A stretch of DNA of 64,000 bases from Bacteroidota bacterium (GCA_020161435.1 JAIUNV010000002.1:1-64000); one strand, 5' to 3'; positions 40,890 to 51,182 are shown, numbered from the stretch's first letter. Notes: a model not told the origin generated them from the sequence alone. Translations and numbers: made by a program.

Positions 40890-41315
40890 TTATTTTTTCT
40901 GGAGATCCAGTAAATACGTTACACCGTTTTCAGTTCGGGTAGATTTCACCGAACTGAGCGTGGTTCTGGTGATATTCCAGATGCCGGTTAATTTTTGTAA
41001 CGGTGCTGGTCCGTTAGGAAAAGCAGAAGTAATGGTCATGGCAGATGCATCGCCCCGCCATGTGCCGGCAGCATCGGCCTGGCCAACCAATTGACCGTAA
41101 ACAGTGAGGTCTTTGTTGAATTTAAAATCATATCCGGCAAATAAACCTGTCTGATTTGTACCGTTCTCACTATATAAGGTAACCGTCCATAAGTTATTGG
41201 TAATCAAGTTGACTACGAAGTCTTCTTGAACTGACTGTATAGCTTTTTTACAACTATACTGACCAAGTATTAGCAAGGCCATTACAGCTAAATGTATGCT
41301 GGTTTTGTTGCGCAT
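40890..41315 (-). CDS. Small lipoprotein, lipocalin-like
   Basis: From ATG 41315 the protein has 141 residues with a lipoprotein signal (lipobox GQYSC, Cys near 22) followed by KKAIQ. The mature part is a single beta-rich domain, with NNLWTVTLYSENGTNQTGLF, FKFNKDLTVYGQ and GTWRGDASAMTITSAF; the W-x-V opening and strand spacing recall small lipocalin-like lipoproteins of Bacteroidota. No function can be assigned. It converges with the PorP/SprF gene, and only 20 bases separate the stops. The upstream 14 codons of the open frame are unlikely to be used. Confidence 0.75.
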   Translation of the reverse strand: MRNKTSIHLAVMALLILGQYSCKKAIQSVQEDFVVNLITNNLWTVTLYSENGTNQTGLFAGYDFKFNKDLTVYGQLVGQADAAGTWRGDASAMTITSAFPNGPAPLQKLTGIWNITRTTLSSVKSTRTENGVTYLLDLQKK

Positions 41316-41380
41316 CTCGTGTGTGTTTTCTTTAAATAGAAAATTACTACAAATCATTTATTGTTTGCACATTAAATGAT

Positions 41381-42379
41381 TTACAACAGGGAAGGGGCGT
41401 CAATTACTTTTTCTCCAGCTACATTTCTCAAAGCCATAGTGAAACTTCCTGTGAGTGAATAGCAACCCGTTTCGCCTTTCTTATTCATGGCTATAAAGCC
41501 AATTTGCAATTTTCTGGCAGTGGCTTCTCCTCGGGCTTTTATCAAACGCTTCACTGCTTGTTTGCAGGCTTCGGCAGGCGAGTAGCCGTGCCGCATGTAT
41601 TCTACCACGGTATGGCTACCACAAATTCTCACCACTTCTTCGCCAACGCCAGTTGCAGTAGCCGCACCCACTTCATTATCAACAAAAAGCCCTGCACCAA
41701 TAATAGGAGAATCGCCAACACGCCCCTGCATTTTATACGCCATGCCGCTGGTGGTGCAAGCGCCACTAAGATTGCCGTGCTTATCTAAGGCCAGCATGCC
41801 AATAGTGTCGTGATTGTTTTTAATTCGTTCCAGCAGGTTTTCTACTGTTGTCATGGGACTGTACTGTGAGGTTTTCAGCCATTCTTTCCATGCTTTTTCA
41901 CTCGCTTCGGTGAGCAGATTTTCCTTTTTCATACCATTTTCCAGCGCCAGGCGCAAAGCGCCTTCACCTACCAACTGAACATGCGGCGTCTTTTCCATTA
42001 CCAATCGGGCAACTGTTATGGCATGTTTGATATGCTCAAGATACATAACCGACCCTATATTGTACTGATGATCCATGATACAGGCATCCAGCGTTACCCG
42101 GCCGTCACGATCGGGTAAACCACCATAGCCAACGCTTTGGTCATTCGGATCAGCTTCTGGAACCATAACGCCCTGGTGAACCGCATCCAATGCTGTACCG
42201 CCCTTAACCAGCACTTGCCACGCAGCAGCATTTGCTTTTACGTTGGGAGCCCATGTGCTTATTACCACAGGATTTATTTCGTTATCTGCATCAATTGGTT
42301 TTGCTTGAACATTTGAATTATTCAACAGAACACCTGTGGGTAATAATGAAGCTAATTGAACGAATTTCCTACGTCTCAT
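41381..42379 (-). CDS. Tat-exported isoaspartyl peptidase/asparaginase-family enzyme (glycosylasparaginase-like)
   Basis: This Ntn hydrolase is 332 residues long and starts with a Tat-like signal (MRRRKFVQLASLLPTGVLL). The autoprocessing site and catalytic Thr lie in NNHDTIGMLALDKHGNLSG, after which the small-subunit motifs GRVGDSPIIGAGLFVDNE and GAATATGVGEEVVR follow as in glycosylasparaginases, and this pattern fits N4-(beta-N-acetylglucosaminyl)-L-asparaginase better than plant-type asparaginase. It should cut GlcNAc from asparagine in degraded glycopeptides in the periplasm. A GH125 mannosidase in the window would act on the same type of glycan, but the two genes are 29 kb apart. Confidence 0.9.
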   Translation of the reverse strand: MRRRKFVQLASLLPTGVLLNNSNVQAKPIDADNEINPVVISTWAPNVKANAAAWQVLVKGGTALDAVHQGVMVPEADPNDQSVGYGGLPDRDGRVTLDACIMDHQYNIGSVMYLEHIKHAITVARLVMEKTPHVQLVGEGALRLALENGMKKENLLTEASEKAWKEWLKTSQYSPMTTVENLLERIKNNHDTIGMLALDKHGNLSGACTTSGMAYKMQGRVGDSPIIGAGLFVDNEVGAATATGVGEEVVRICGSHTVVEYMRHGYSPAEACKQAVKRLIKARGEATARKLQIGFIAMNKKGETGCYSLTGSFTMALRNVAGEKVIDAPSLL

Positions 42380-42568
42380 GGTTGTGAAGTCTTAATGAGT
42401 TGGTATTAGTTTTCTCAAATGTGAAAGTAAGGTTTCAATATAGCTAAGTAGCTGGGTTTGTGTAAAAGTGTAAAGTAAAATATTTCATTATTATACTTAT
42501 AATTAATATTATGTTAAGTGTCATATTTGAATAAAAGCCACTCTAATGTGGCCTTTATTCAAATATGC

Positions 42569-43912
42569 TTAGTGTGCTATTTTGGTGTACACCGCATTCC
42601 ACTTCTTTTCTTCTGCTTCAAACTTGGCTTTGTCTGCAGGAACTTTGGTGGCTGCTTTTTTGTCTCCATAAATTAAGATAAGCTGGTCTACCAGTCGCTT
42701 GTAGTTCTGCAACTCCATTCCTTTCAAATCGGTATGCTTACCATAAGCCTCGGCAGATTTCAATAAGTACGGCAAGCCTTTGTCAACTTCATCGTTGTAT
42801 GTTTTTTTCAAGGCGTCACGCTTGTCTGTGAGCTCTTTTGGTGGCGGAGGCAATTTTCCTGTTTTATCAGGCTTGGCTGTAGAATTTGCTTTGCGAATGT
42901 CGTCAGAAACCTTGCTGATATCTGCATTCACCTTCACTGCTTTATTGATAAAATGATTGCCCAAATAGTAAAATGGTTTTCCATCATCGGGCTTTTTATC
43001 GCCAGCCTGGCTGAGATAGTTAATCATTTTTTGCTCCATTTCAGCATAGTTAGATATGCCAGAAACATCCTCAGCATTTAACTTGTCAAACAAGATAAAT
43101 CCATAGTTCTGCAGCAATTCCAGATTGCTTGGCTCTTTGGCAATTTTAGCTTCAATACGTTTTGTTTTCTCCGCTTCATCTTCCAAAGACATGATAAAAT
43201 CTATTTCCTCGAAAGTGAAGTACTCACTTTTTGGATAGAGCTCTTTACCGAGTGCTTTGTATTTTTCAAAACCTGCTGCATCATCTTTTTTAAAGTAATA
43301 GCCCATAAGGAACTGATAAACGAACTCATTATCATCGCCTCCAATCTTTTTGTCTGTCAAACGGGTGAAATACGGAACGGCTGCATCGTCCTGCTTGGCA
43401 TTTTGAAAAGCTGCCCCGGCCAGTAAGTTTGCTGTTGTATCAAATTCCATCTTGGCCAGTTTATTGGCAATAATGAAATCGCTCCACTCCACTGTGTTTT
43501 TAAAACTTGCAGAGGCTCCTGTCCAATCCTTCTTATTATAGCCTTTAATGCCTTCGTTGAAGAAACTGGAGTAATAGCCAATGGGTGCATTTGCATATGT
43601 GGGGTCTACAACCAAAGATTTGGCAGGATCCATTTCCAGGTACTTTTTATAGGCTTCGATGCTTTCGCTGCGCAGCTGCGTTGCGGTAGCTTCGTTTGCC
43701 GGATCATTCATCAGATAAGCTACAACAGTCGCTTTCAGGATATAAGCTTCTGGCTTGGCAGCATTTTTTGGCTTGGTAAGCAACTGGTCTAATTGCTCTT
43801 TGGCCTTTTTGTACTGCTGTATGGCCAGCGATGTTTTTACTTCATCAAATTGCGCCAGTGCAACCGATGAAATTAGTCCTGTCAAAGCAAGACTCAATGC
43901 AACTTTTTTCAT
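42569..43912 (-). CDS. Secreted TPR-like repeat protein
   Basis: The 447-residue protein has a signal peptide (MKKVALSLALTGLISSVALA) and mainly helical repeats of TPR type, for example KTSLAIQQYKKAKEQLDQLL, EAYILKATVVAYLMND, YNKKDWTGASASFKNTVEW and AGAAFQNAKQDDAAVPYF. A Lys/Pro-rich helical segment (TGKLPPPPKELTDKRDALK) lies near residues 345-365. It is probably a periplasmic scaffold for envelope protein complexes. It ends the gyrA side of the window: gyrA starts 2.6 kb upstream and its stop is 35 bases before this start, so the two could be co-transcribed. Confidence 0.85.
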   Translation of the reverse strand: MKKVALSLALTGLISSVALAQFDEVKTSLAIQQYKKAKEQLDQLLTKPKNAAKPEAYILKATVVAYLMNDPANEATATQLRSESIEAYKKYLEMDPAKSLVVDPTYANAPIGYYSSFFNEGIKGYNKKDWTGASASFKNTVEWSDFIIANKLAKMEFDTTANLLAGAAFQNAKQDDAAVPYFTRLTDKKIGGDDNEFVYQFLMGYYFKKDDAAGFEKYKALGKELYPKSEYFTFEEIDFIMSLEDEAEKTKRIEAKIAKEPSNLELLQNYGFILFDKLNAEDVSGISNYAEMEQKMINYLSQAGDKKPDDGKPFYYLGNHFINKAVKVNADISKVSDDIRKANSTAKPDKTGKLPPPPKELTDKRDALKKTYNDEVDKGLPYLLKSAEAYGKHTDLKGMELQNYKRLVDQLILIYGDKKAATKVPADKAKFEAEEKKWNAVYTKIAH

Positions 43913-43947
43913 GATCGATGTATTGGTTTACAATGTATTAGAATAGA

Positions 43948-46554
43948 TTATTGATCTTCTTCGGTGGATGCTTCTGTGTCAGTGGGTGCATCTGGCTGCG
44001 CATCATCTGCAGGTGCAGCATCAGCTTCAGTGGTTGTGGCTCCTTCTTCTGTACTCAATAGTTCATCTTCCTCCTCTTCTTTCGCCATTTGTGTGATAGC
44101 GGCTATTTCGTCATCGTCCTCAATCCTAATGAGTTTTACACCCTGTGTAGCTCTTCCCGCTTCACGAATGCTGTCCACTCCGGTTCGGATAGTGATGCCG
44201 CTCTTGCAGGTAATCATCAAATCTTCCTCGTCTGATACGGTTAAGATACCCACCAGGTTACCAGTTTTTTCGGTAATACTGATGGTTTTAACACCTTTAC
44301 CGCCGCGGTTAGTAATGCGGTACTCGTCAATCGGCGTTTTCTTTCCAAAACCTTTCTGGCTAACCACTAAAATCATCCGGTTTTCGAGGTCTTCCTTTTT
44401 CACACAAAGCATACCTACAACTGAGTCGTTAGCATCATCAACCTCTATGCCACCCACACCAATGGCTCCACGGCCGGTTGGGCGAACTTTTTCTTCCGGA
44501 AAACGAATGGCCCGGCCAGACTGTAACGCCATCATTATTTCGCTGTTACCATCAGTAAGTTTTGCTTCCAATAGCTGATCACCTTCTACAATAGTAATGG
44601 CATTAACCCCGGTAGATCTTGGTCTGCTAAAATCTTCGAGAGATGTTTTCTTAATAACACCTTTTTTGGTACACAAAACGATGTAATGCTGTTGAACAAA
44701 CTCTTTATCATCTAAATTAGCGATATCAATAATAGCTCTAACCTTGTCATCCCCAGGCATTTGCATCAAATTCTGTATGGCCCTGCCTTTGCTGTTTTTG
44801 TCGCCTTCAGGTATTTCATACACTTTTAACCAGTACAGTCTTCCTTTTTCGGTAAAGAACAACAATGTGTGGTGAGTATTGGCTACAAACATGTGCTCAA
44901 TCCAATCTTCCTGACGGGTACGGCTGCCACGGGCTCCACGTCCTCCCCTGCGTTGCTGCCGGAATTCACTGGAGCTGGTGCGTTTAATGTAACCCAGATT
45001 AGAAATGGTAACCACCACATCTTCCTGTTCAATTAGGTCAGCTATAGAAATTTCATCGGCCAGGTATTGTATTTCGGTGCGGCGAGGATCGCCAAATTTT
45101 TCTTTTACCTCCAACAATTCCTGCTTGATGATAGCAAAACGCATGTCTTCATTATCGAGCACCGTTTTCAGGTGGTCAATGAGCTTCATGATTTCTTCAA
45201 ACTCGGCTTTAATCTTATCCCGCTCCATGCCGGTAAGGCGTTGCAAACGGAGATCCAATACCGCCCTTGCCTGAATCTCACTCATGCCGAAGTTGGTCAT
45301 CAGGCCTTCACGGGCAATTTCTGGAGTAGCAGACTCCCTGATGAGGCGTATCACTTCATCGAGATGATCCAGCGCAATAAGGTAGCCTTGTAAAATGTGG
45401 GCTCTCTCTTCAGCTTTTTTAAGTTCGTAGCGGGTACGGCGTATCACAACTTCGTGGCGAAACGCTACAAACTCACTAATAAGATCACGAAGATTGAGGG
45501 TACGTGGACGGCCTTTTACCAAGGCAACGTTATTGATGCCGTATGAAGTTTGTAGTTCAGTTAATTTGTATAACTGATTGATTATTACCTGAGGTACAGC
45601 ATCCCTCTTTAAGTCGAGCACCAAACGGGTACCTTCTCTCAGGTTACTTTCATTGTTTACATTTGAAATGCCTTCAATAATTTTTTCATTCACCAACTGA
45701 CCAATTTTATCCGTCAGCGTATCCCGGTTTACCTGATAAGGAACCTGGGTGATGATGATTTTGTCTTTCCCTTTTTCGTCGGATTCTACAGTGGCTTTGC
45801 CACGAAGCACTACCCTGCCACGACCAGTGAGCAAGCCCTGCTTTACCCCTTCAAAACCATGTATTACACCGCCAGTTGGAAAGTCAGGTGCTTTTACATA
45901 TTTGATGAGCTCTTCAGCTGTAATCTCTTTGTTTTCGATGTAGGCAATACAACCATCAACAACTTCGCCCAGGTTGTGGGGCAGCATGTTGGTAGCCATA
46001 CCCACAGCAATACCACTGGCACCATTTACCAGCAGTTGTGGTATTCTGGTAGGCAGTACAGTGGGTTCTTCCAGGCTGTCATCGAAATTGAGCTGATAAT
46101 CAACGGTTTCTTTTTCAATATCTACCAGCATGCTTTCAGAAAGCTTCTGCAAGCGGGCTTCGGTATAACGCATGGCAGCCGGTGGGTCACCATCCTGGTT
46201 GCCGAAGTTACCTTGGCCATCTACAAGGGTGTACCGCATGCTCCAGTCCTGAGCCATACGCACCATGGTATCGTAAATAGACGAGTCGCCATGAGGGTGA
46301 TATTTACCCATCACTTCACCCACAATACGGGCACTTTTCTTGAATGGTTTGCCATAATCGAGGCCCAATTCATTCATGGCATAGAGCACCCTGCGGTGAA
46401 CGGGTTTCAAGCCGTCGCGTACATCTGGCAGAGCACGACCGACAATAACCGACATCGAATAATCGATATAGGCTGTCTTCATTTGCTCCTCAATATTGAT
46501 CTGAATTATCCTGTTGAAATCGTTTGTTTCCTGAGGCAATTGCTGTTCTTCCAT
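43948..46554 (-). CDS. gyrA: DNA gyrase subunit A
   Basis: GyrA breaks and rejoins DNA in the supercoiling enzyme. The 868-residue protein has the catalytic Tyr130 in AMRYTEARL, and the quinolone-determining region [17 protein letters not shown] with Ser91 and Asp95 at the positions of E. coli Ser83 and Asp87, the drug-susceptible form. The GyrA box [11 protein letters not shown] at about residue 545 confirms gyrase rather than topoisomerase IV. The C-terminal six-bladed wheel is complete and ends in a long acidic tail of about 50 residues. A -7 box lies 21 bases before the start. Confidence 0.98.
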   Translation of the reverse strand: MEEQQLPQETNDFNRIIQINIEEQMKTAYIDYSMSVIVGRALPDVRDGLKPVHRRVLYAMNELGLDYGKPFKKSARIVGEVMGKYHPHGDSSIYDTMVRMAQDWSMRYTLVDGQGNFGNQDGDPPAAMRYTEARLQKLSESMLVDIEKETVDYQLNFDDSLEEPTVLPTRIPQLLVNGASGIAVGMATNMLPHNLGEVVDGCIAYIENKEITAEELIKYVKAPDFPTGGVIHGFEGVKQGLLTGRGRVVLRGKATVESDEKGKDKIIITQVPYQVNRDTLTDKIGQLVNEKIIEGISNVNNESNLREGTRLVLDLKRDAVPQVIINQLYKLTELQTSYGINNVALVKGRPRTLNLRDLISEFVAFRHEVVIRRTRYELKKAEERAHILQGYLIALDHLDEVIRLIRESATPEIAREGLMTNFGMSEIQARAVLDLRLQRLTGMERDKIKAEFEEIMKLIDHLKTVLDNEDMRFAIIKQELLEVKEKFGDPRRTEIQYLADEISIADLIEQEDVVVTISNLGYIKRTSSSEFRQQRRGGRGARGSRTRQEDWIEHMFVANTHHTLLFFTEKGRLYWLKVYEIPEGDKNSKGRAIQNLMQMPGDDKVRAIIDIANLDDKEFVQQHYIVLCTKKGVIKKTSLEDFSRPRSTGVNAITIVEGDQLLEAKLTDGNSEIMMALQSGRAIRFPEEKVRPTGRGAIGVGGIEVDDANDSVVGMLCVKKEDLENRMILVVSQKGFGKKTPIDEYRITNRGGKGVKTISITEKTGNLVGILTVSDEEDLMITCKSGITIRTGVDSIREAGRATQGVKLIRIEDDDEIAAITQMAKEEEEDELLSTEEGATTTEADAAPADDAQPDAPTDTEASTEEDQ

Positions 46555-46574
46555 AAGTGTGTTTACAAGGGTGA

Positions 46575-46582
46575 CAAATGTA
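46575..46582 (-). promoter_or_regulatory. -7 promoter box of gyrA
   Basis: On the minus strand tacatttg matches TAnnTTTG and leaves about a 16-20 base leader before ATG 46554. Confidence 0.55.
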
Positions 46583-46678
46583 CCGGAAACAGGCCTTATT
46601 TCATGGGGCTTACAGGCTTATTTTACCCACATTTTAACCTTGTATAAGTACGTTGAAAATCAGCTATTTATCATTTGT

Positions 46679-47854
46679 TTATGGTGTGATGTTCATACCA
46701 TAGAAATCAATAAAAGCCTGCGCAACGTTTTTGTAAGAAAATTCTGCGGTTGTTTTGTCAGAAAGTTGGTGCCTGAAGGCAGAATGTTCGGTGTTGAAAG
46801 CCGACAGCATTGCAGTAGCTAATGCGGTAGTATTGCGGTTGGCTACAATCCAGCCTTGCTCCGGTTGCAGCAGCAACTCTTTCATGGGTGGAATATCGGA
46901 GCCTATTACGGGTACACCCACTGCCAAAGCTTCAATTACTACACAGCCAAAAGTTTCGAAAGCCGAATAGAGAATCAATGCTTTACTACGGGCTATTTCA
47001 TGTACCAGTTCCGATTGGGGCATTTCTACCCTCCAAATAATCCGGTGAATGCAACCCAGTTGTTGAGCCAGTTCTTTAAGGTCTTTTCTCTCAGGCCCAA
47101 CCATTACTAACACGCCATCCGGATATTGATGAACCACCTCGGCAAATGCCTCGATGATGAATTCGGGTTGTTTTTGCGGCGAAAAAGTAGATACATGTAT
47201 GAGTTGATTGGCTTGGCTGTTGATGAGTGACGGGTTAAAAATGGCAGTATCTACTACGTTTGGAATGCGAACCACATTCTTACCGGAGAGCTCCTTCAAT
47301 CGTTCGGCCAGGTAAACGGAGACGGCGGAAATGCCTTTGGCACCCCGCATGGCCTGCAGCCATTTAAAGCGTACATAAGCATTGGCTTGTTGAAAGTTCG
47401 GGGTGGCTTCTTTCAAATATTCGGTCCACTGCTCCGATATAAAAAAAGGCAATTGCCAGTGATTGGCCAATTTGTGTGCCAGCAAAGCAGCATACACAGC
47501 AATATGTGCATGAATGAGCTGTGGCTTACCAAACTCCTGCTCTTGTTGCCGGCTTTGCATCTTTACAAGTTGATGCATTTTTTGCAGCATCCGCCACTTG
47601 TCAATCACACGAATACCTGATGGAGGAATGTGAAAATAAACAACCGTTTCCCGGACATTCTCGATGAAACGTTTTTCTACCGAAACGGATGTAGTGATTT
47701 GCCCTTTGGCATCATGAACGAAAGCCCAAACATGCACCGGAATTTGCTGCGCTACTGCCCTTGCATGCCGTTGTAAAAAATCTCCTGTCAAGGGTTCCAG
47801 TGTATTTGGATACCAACTACAAATCCACAACAGATAAGGTGCCTCAGTGCTCAT
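46679..47854 (-). CDS. Glycosyltransferase, GT4 family
   Basis: The 391-residue protein has the GT-B fold of GT4 enzymes. The N-terminal half opens with LLWICSWYPNTLEPLTGDF and contains PQLIHAHIAVYAALLA; the C-terminal half has the nucleotide-sugar site with GVLVMVGPERKDLKEL and the conserved ALILYSAFETFGCVVIEALAVGVPVIGSD, including the EX7E glutamates. It would transfer a sugar from a nucleotide donor to a cell-surface polysaccharide or lipid. Donor and acceptor cannot be predicted. There is no sugar cluster around it. Its promoter abuts the start codon, so the mRNA may be leaderless. Confidence 0.9.
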   Translation of the reverse strand: MSTEAPYLLWICSWYPNTLEPLTGDFLQRHARAVAQQIPVHVWAFVHDAKGQITTSVSVEKRFIENVRETVVYFHIPPSGIRVIDKWRMLQKMHQLVKMQSRQQEQEFGKPQLIHAHIAVYAALLAHKLANHWQLPFFISEQWTEYLKEATPNFQQANAYVRFKWLQAMRGAKGISAVSVYLAERLKELSGKNVVRIPNVVDTAIFNPSLINSQANQLIHVSTFSPQKQPEFIIEAFAEVVHQYPDGVLVMVGPERKDLKELAQQLGCIHRIIWRVEMPQSELVHEIARSKALILYSAFETFGCVVIEALAVGVPVIGSDIPPMKELLLQPEQGWIVANRNTTALATAMLSAFNTEHSAFRHQLSDKTTAEFSYKNVAQAFIDFYGMNITP

Positions 47855-47859
47855 TTTTT

Positions 47860-47867
47860 CAAAAGTA
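47860..47867 (-). promoter_or_regulatory. -7 promoter box abutting the glycosyltransferase start
   Basis: On the minus strand tacttttg is followed by five A residues and then the ATG at 47854, so transcription would start at or next to the start codon. Confidence 0.6.
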
Positions 47868-47966
47868 ATGCTATTTATGCCTTGGCTTTCATCACTTGCT
47901 GAAGCATATTAAAACCTGTGTTTTCTGAATTTGCAGAGCCAAAGGATTATGCCACCTTTGCCCCGC

Positions 47967-48977
47967 ATGAATACCGGAATATTTCAAACATCTATTGGCA
48001 ACGACCTTGCTATTGCTGCAGATTGGCTTCGCCAAAGTGAGTTGGTAGCAATACCTACCGAAACTGTGTATGGTTTGGCGGGCAATGCATTGAAGGAAGA
48101 ATCCGTTTTAAAAATTTTTCTGGCCAAAGACCGTCCACGTTTCAATCCTTTGATTCTTCACGTGCCGGATATTGATGCAGTTAAGAAGTATGTGCTCGGC
48201 ATTTCATCAGTCATGGAGTTGCTGATGAATACTTTCAGCCCCGGCCCAATTACTTTTTTATTGGATAAAAATCCGGCCTTGGTGAGTGATGTGGTAACGG
48301 CCGGCAGCTCAAAAGTTGCGGTACGTATTCCGGCACATCCCATTACACAAGCCCTGTTGAAACAACTCGATTTTCCTTTGGTGGCACCCAGCGCCAACCG
48401 TTTTGGGTATGTAAGCCCGGTAACTGCCGCCCATGTATACGAAGGCTTGCAGGGAAGAATTCCTTACATATTAGATGGAGGCACTTGCACCGTAGGTGTA
48501 GAAAGTACCATTGTGGATGAAGAAGACGGGCAACTCATTATCCGCAGAACGGGCAAAGTGAGTGTGGAAGACATAGCCAGAATAGCTGGCGTTACACCTG
48601 TGCTGAAAACTCATGCCGAAGATCATCCGGTGGCGCCAGGTATGCTAAAAACCCACTATGCAACCCATACACCTTTGTATTTGGGTAATGCAACAGATAC
48701 ATCGGCAATGGCTGCTGGTAAAAAGGTAATCATCATGGGTTGGGGAAGTGAGGAATCGATTGCTGCATCTTATCATTTTCAGGGCACAACTATCTTATTG
48801 CAAGTTGTTTCACTATCGAACGATTGTCGTATTGATGAAGTAGCCAGTAAGCTTTTTGCCAGCATGCGAAATGCAGACAATATGGGTGCAGAAGCCATTT
48901 TGGTAGAACCTTTTCCGAATGAAGGAATCGGGCAAGCCATAAACGATCGTTTGCAACGTGCATCGGTTTTGCATTGA
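47967..48977 (+). CDS. L-threonylcarbamoyladenylate synthase (Sua5 family)
   Basis: This enzyme makes threonylcarbamoyl-AMP for the t6A modification of ANN-decoding tRNAs. The protein has the YrdC-like catalytic domain with LVAIPTETVYGLAGNA, KDRPRFNPLILHV (the KxR...SxN-like basic cluster) and LVAPSANRFGYVSPVTA, then the C-terminal Sua5 domain, with the linker APGMLKTHYATHTPLYL typical of that form. The start is uncertain: ATG 47967 gives 336 residues; ATG 47949, with aaagga only two bases before it, is less likely. The gene converges on tpiA, and a strong hairpin lies between. Confidence 0.93.
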   Translation: MNTGIFQTSIGNDLAIAADWLRQSELVAIPTETVYGLAGNALKEESVLKIFLAKDRPRFNPLILHVPDIDAVKKYVLGISSVMELLMNTFSPGPITFLLDKNPALVSDVVTAGSSKVAVRIPAHPITQALLKQLDFPLVAPSANRFGYVSPVTAAHVYEGLQGRIPYILDGGTCTVGVESTIVDEEDGQLIIRRTGKVSVEDIARIAGVTPVLKTHAEDHPVAPGMLKTHYATHTPLYLGNATDTSAMAAGKKVIIMGWGSEESIAASYHFQGTTILLQVVSLSNDCRIDEVASKLFASMRNADNMGAEAILVEPFPNEGIGQAINDRLQRASVLH

Positions 48978-48997
48978 TGAAATCTTCATGCACCATA

Positions 48998-49033
48998 AAA
49001 AAACAAAGCCAGCTACTTGCGTAACTAGCTTTT
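48998..49033 (-). terminator. Terminator of tpiA
   Basis: On the minus strand aaagctagttac pairs with gtagctggcttt over twelve positions (two wobbles) around a gcaa tetraloop, followed by a T-rich tract. It may also stop the convergent Sua5 transcript. Confidence 0.85.
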
Positions 49034-49054
49034 GTATGTTGGTTGTTGTTGTGA

Positions 49055-49822
49055 TTATCGCTTCAGTCCTTCAATAATTTTTTCGAAATCGGCGGCAATG
49101 AGGCTTGCACCACCCACTAAACCACCATCCACAGATGGACAGTTGAACAGTGCTTCTGCATTGTCGGCTTTTACGCTGCCACCGTACAAGATGGAAACAG
49201 AATTGGCCACGTTTTCATCGTATTGCTTAATGAGCATGGCCCGCAGATGGAAATGCATGTCTTGTGCTTGTTCGATACTGGCAGTTTTGCCCGTACCGAT
49301 AGCCCAAATGGGTTCATAAGCAATCACTACATTTTTCATTTGCTCAGTGCTCAAATGAAACAAACTTTCCTGGAGTTGCTTTTTCACGTATTCATTTTGC
49401 GTACCAGCCTCCCGCACTTCGAGAGGCTCACCGCAGCAGAAGATTGGCTTCAGCCCGTATTCCAAGGCGATGTTTACTTTTTGTGCCAGTACTTCATTTG
49501 ATTCGCCAAATTGTTCACGGCGTTCGCTGTGGCCAATCACTACATACTCCACACCAATAGATGCCAGCATAGCTGCAGAAATTTCTCCAGTGTAAGCACC
49601 ATGGTCTTTGTGGTGTACGTTTTGTGCGGCTACAGTAAAGTAGTCGTTGTTTTGGCCCACCAAATCTTTCACCATAATGAGGTATGGATAAGGCACTGCC
49701 AGTACTACCAAATGACGCTTGTCGAAGGTATGTGAAATAGCGAGTAAATCTTCTACTAATGTTTTAGCCTGCTCTTTGGTGCAATTCATTTTCCAGTTGG
49801 CGGCTGCAATAAACTTTCTCAT
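49055..49822 (-). CDS. tpiA: Triosephosphate isomerase
   Basis: TpiA interconverts dihydroxyacetone phosphate and glyceraldehyde 3-phosphate. From ATG 49822 the protein has 255 residues with the active-site Asn9/Lys11 in AANWKMN, the catalytic His in VIGHSERREQFGE, the catalytic Glu in AYEPIWAIGTG, and the phosphate loop with LYGGSVKADNA. The frame is open for another 55 codons upstream, but that part overlaps the end of the neighbouring GlmU-like gene and has no family similarity. The neighbour ends 83 bases upstream on the same strand, so the two may form an operon. Confidence 0.97.
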   Translation of the reverse strand: MRKFIAAANWKMNCTKEQAKTLVEDLLAISHTFDKRHLVVLAVPYPYLIMVKDLVGQNNDYFTVAAQNVHHKDHGAYTGEISAAMLASIGVEYVVIGHSERREQFGESNEVLAQKVNIALEYGLKPIFCCGEPLEVREAGTQNEYVKKQLQESLFHLSTEQMKNVVIAYEPIWAIGTGKTASIEQAQDMHFHLRAMLIKQYDENVANSVSILYGGSVKADNAEALFNCPSVDGGLVGGASLIAADFEKIIEGLKR

Positions 49823-49905
49823 TTGTGAAAAATATGGGTTGTTGATTGAATTGATTTTCGTTGTTGAAATTACATGTGAATGAGGAATGGAAAGGCTGAC
49901 ATTTA

Positions 49906-51051
49906 TCAAGCAGAATGGTGATTGAAAACATTCGACAACGTTTGCGCTTCCTGTTCGGTTAGCTCCTGCCCTTTCAATTGCTTCCAATTGCGGATATGTT
50001 CCAGTGCTTTTTCGAGCTGATACTTTTCATGCTGGCCCCAGCTGAAAGAGGGAACATGACCACTCGCCATACCAGCATCATGTAAACTGCAGCACACTCC
50101 GATGCAACATCCGGTATTGATGCTGGTATTAATGGCGGTTCTGGAATAGTCGCCCATGATGGTGCCTGCTTTTACCCCTACTGGTATATACCCTTGTAAG
50201 GCTTGCTGCCACACTTTCACCTCACCAGCCGTGTTTTTGATATTGCTGTTGCTGGTGCCGGCGCCCAGATTGCACCATTCGCCAATGTAACTATCCCCCA
50301 AATATCCATCGTGGGCTTTGTTGCTGTAGTTATGAATGATCGACTGTTTGATTTCGCCACCAACGGTACAGCGTTGGCCAATGCTGGTGCCACCGTAAAT
50401 TTTCGCTCCGGCTTTTACCACCGTGCCTTTGCCAATGTACACCGGGCCGCGAATAATGCAACCTTCCATCACCAATGCATAATCGTCGATCATCACCGGT
50501 CCATCGGTAGTATTGATGATACAAGCCTGCATACGGGCGGTTGGTGCTATATACAATGCGTCGCCAAATACAGTGTTTTGCTGACGGAAAAAATCATTCG
50601 CCAATAGCAAGTTGGGCGCATTAACTGTTTGCTGTATGAATGTTGGGTTAAGTTGCACCAACGTGGTGGCATGGTCAAAACGCTTTGCTGTTACCTCCAG
50701 TGTTTTGCCCGATGACCAAACAGGCATTTGCCCAAACACTGGGGCCTGTGCGGTGCAAAAAGCTATAATACCAGTTGCATCTTCCAATACTTCGCCGGGC
50801 TGCATTTGTAAAATAGCAGCACACAATTCAGCATCGGGCAACACTGTTGCATCAATGCAATGATAGATAGCTGCGGATGGCAGCGCCACTGTCAAATGCT
50901 TTTCTGATACAGTGGCTATTGGTTGTTTGCTCAGCATAGCCCACCAGTTGGCCAGCGTAGTTGTACCCACCAGCAAATCGGCAATTGGCCTTGTAAGAGA
51001 CAAGGGGTACAACTGTCGGCGACTGTGGGCGGTATCGTATACAACTATCAT
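49906..51051 (-). CDS. GlmU-like sugar nucleotidyltransferase with left-handed beta-helix
   Basis: From ATG 51051 the protein has 381 residues. The N-terminal half starts MIVVYDTAHSRRQLYPLSLTRPIADLL, the variant opening of the Bacteroidota GlmU-like family, lacking the usual GxGTRM loop. The C-terminal half is a left-handed beta-helix with hexapeptide repeats (IDDYALVMEGCIIRGPVYIG, VVKAGAKIYGGTSIGQRC, CNLGAGTSNSNIKN), which forms trimers and often carries acyltransferase activity. It may make or modify an activated sugar for cell-wall or surface glycans. Whether it can still transfer a nucleotide is uncertain. It is upstream of tpiA and downstream of rpmE2, with a terminator between it and rpmE2. 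Confidence 0.85.
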   Translation of the reverse strand: MIVVYDTAHSRRQLYPLSLTRPIADLLVGTTTLANWWAMLSKQPIATVSEKHLTVALPSAAIYHCIDATVLPDAELCAAILQMQPGEVLEDATGIIAFCTAQAPVFGQMPVWSSGKTLEVTAKRFDHATTLVQLNPTFIQQTVNAPNLLLANDFFRQQNTVFGDALYIAPTARMQACIINTTDGPVMIDDYALVMEGCIIRGPVYIGKGTVVKAGAKIYGGTSIGQRCTVGGEIKQSIIHNYSNKAHDGYLGDSYIGEWCNLGAGTSNSNIKNTAGEVKVWQQALQGYIPVGVKAGTIMGDYSRTAINTSINTGCCIGVCCSLHDAGMASGHVPSFSWGQHEKYQLEKALEHIRNWKQLKGQELTEQEAQTLSNVFNHHSA

Positions 51052-51129
51052 GAATACTAGCGAAATGCGGGCCAATATACTACCAATAGCGGTCACTCTT
51101 TTCAGCTGTTTGGCAGATGTATAAAAATA

Positions 51130-51157
51130 AAAACTCCCGCCAAAGGCAGGAGTTTTT
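51130..51157 (-). terminator. Terminator of rpmE2
   Basis: aaaactcccgcc / ggcaggagtttt form a stem around an aaa loop with one mismatch; T tracts occur on both sides. Confidence 0.85.
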
Positions 51158-51182
51158 AAACAGGTAGTATGGTTCGTAAAAA

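Noticed and set aside
43964..44578. Plus-strand Ser/Ala-rich frame opposite the gyrA 3' end
   Set aside because: It is the shadow of the Glu/Asp-rich gyrA tail.
49823..49987. Upstream extension of tpiA by 55 codons
   Set aside because: It overlaps the end of the GlmU-like gene and shows no triosephosphate isomerase similarity.
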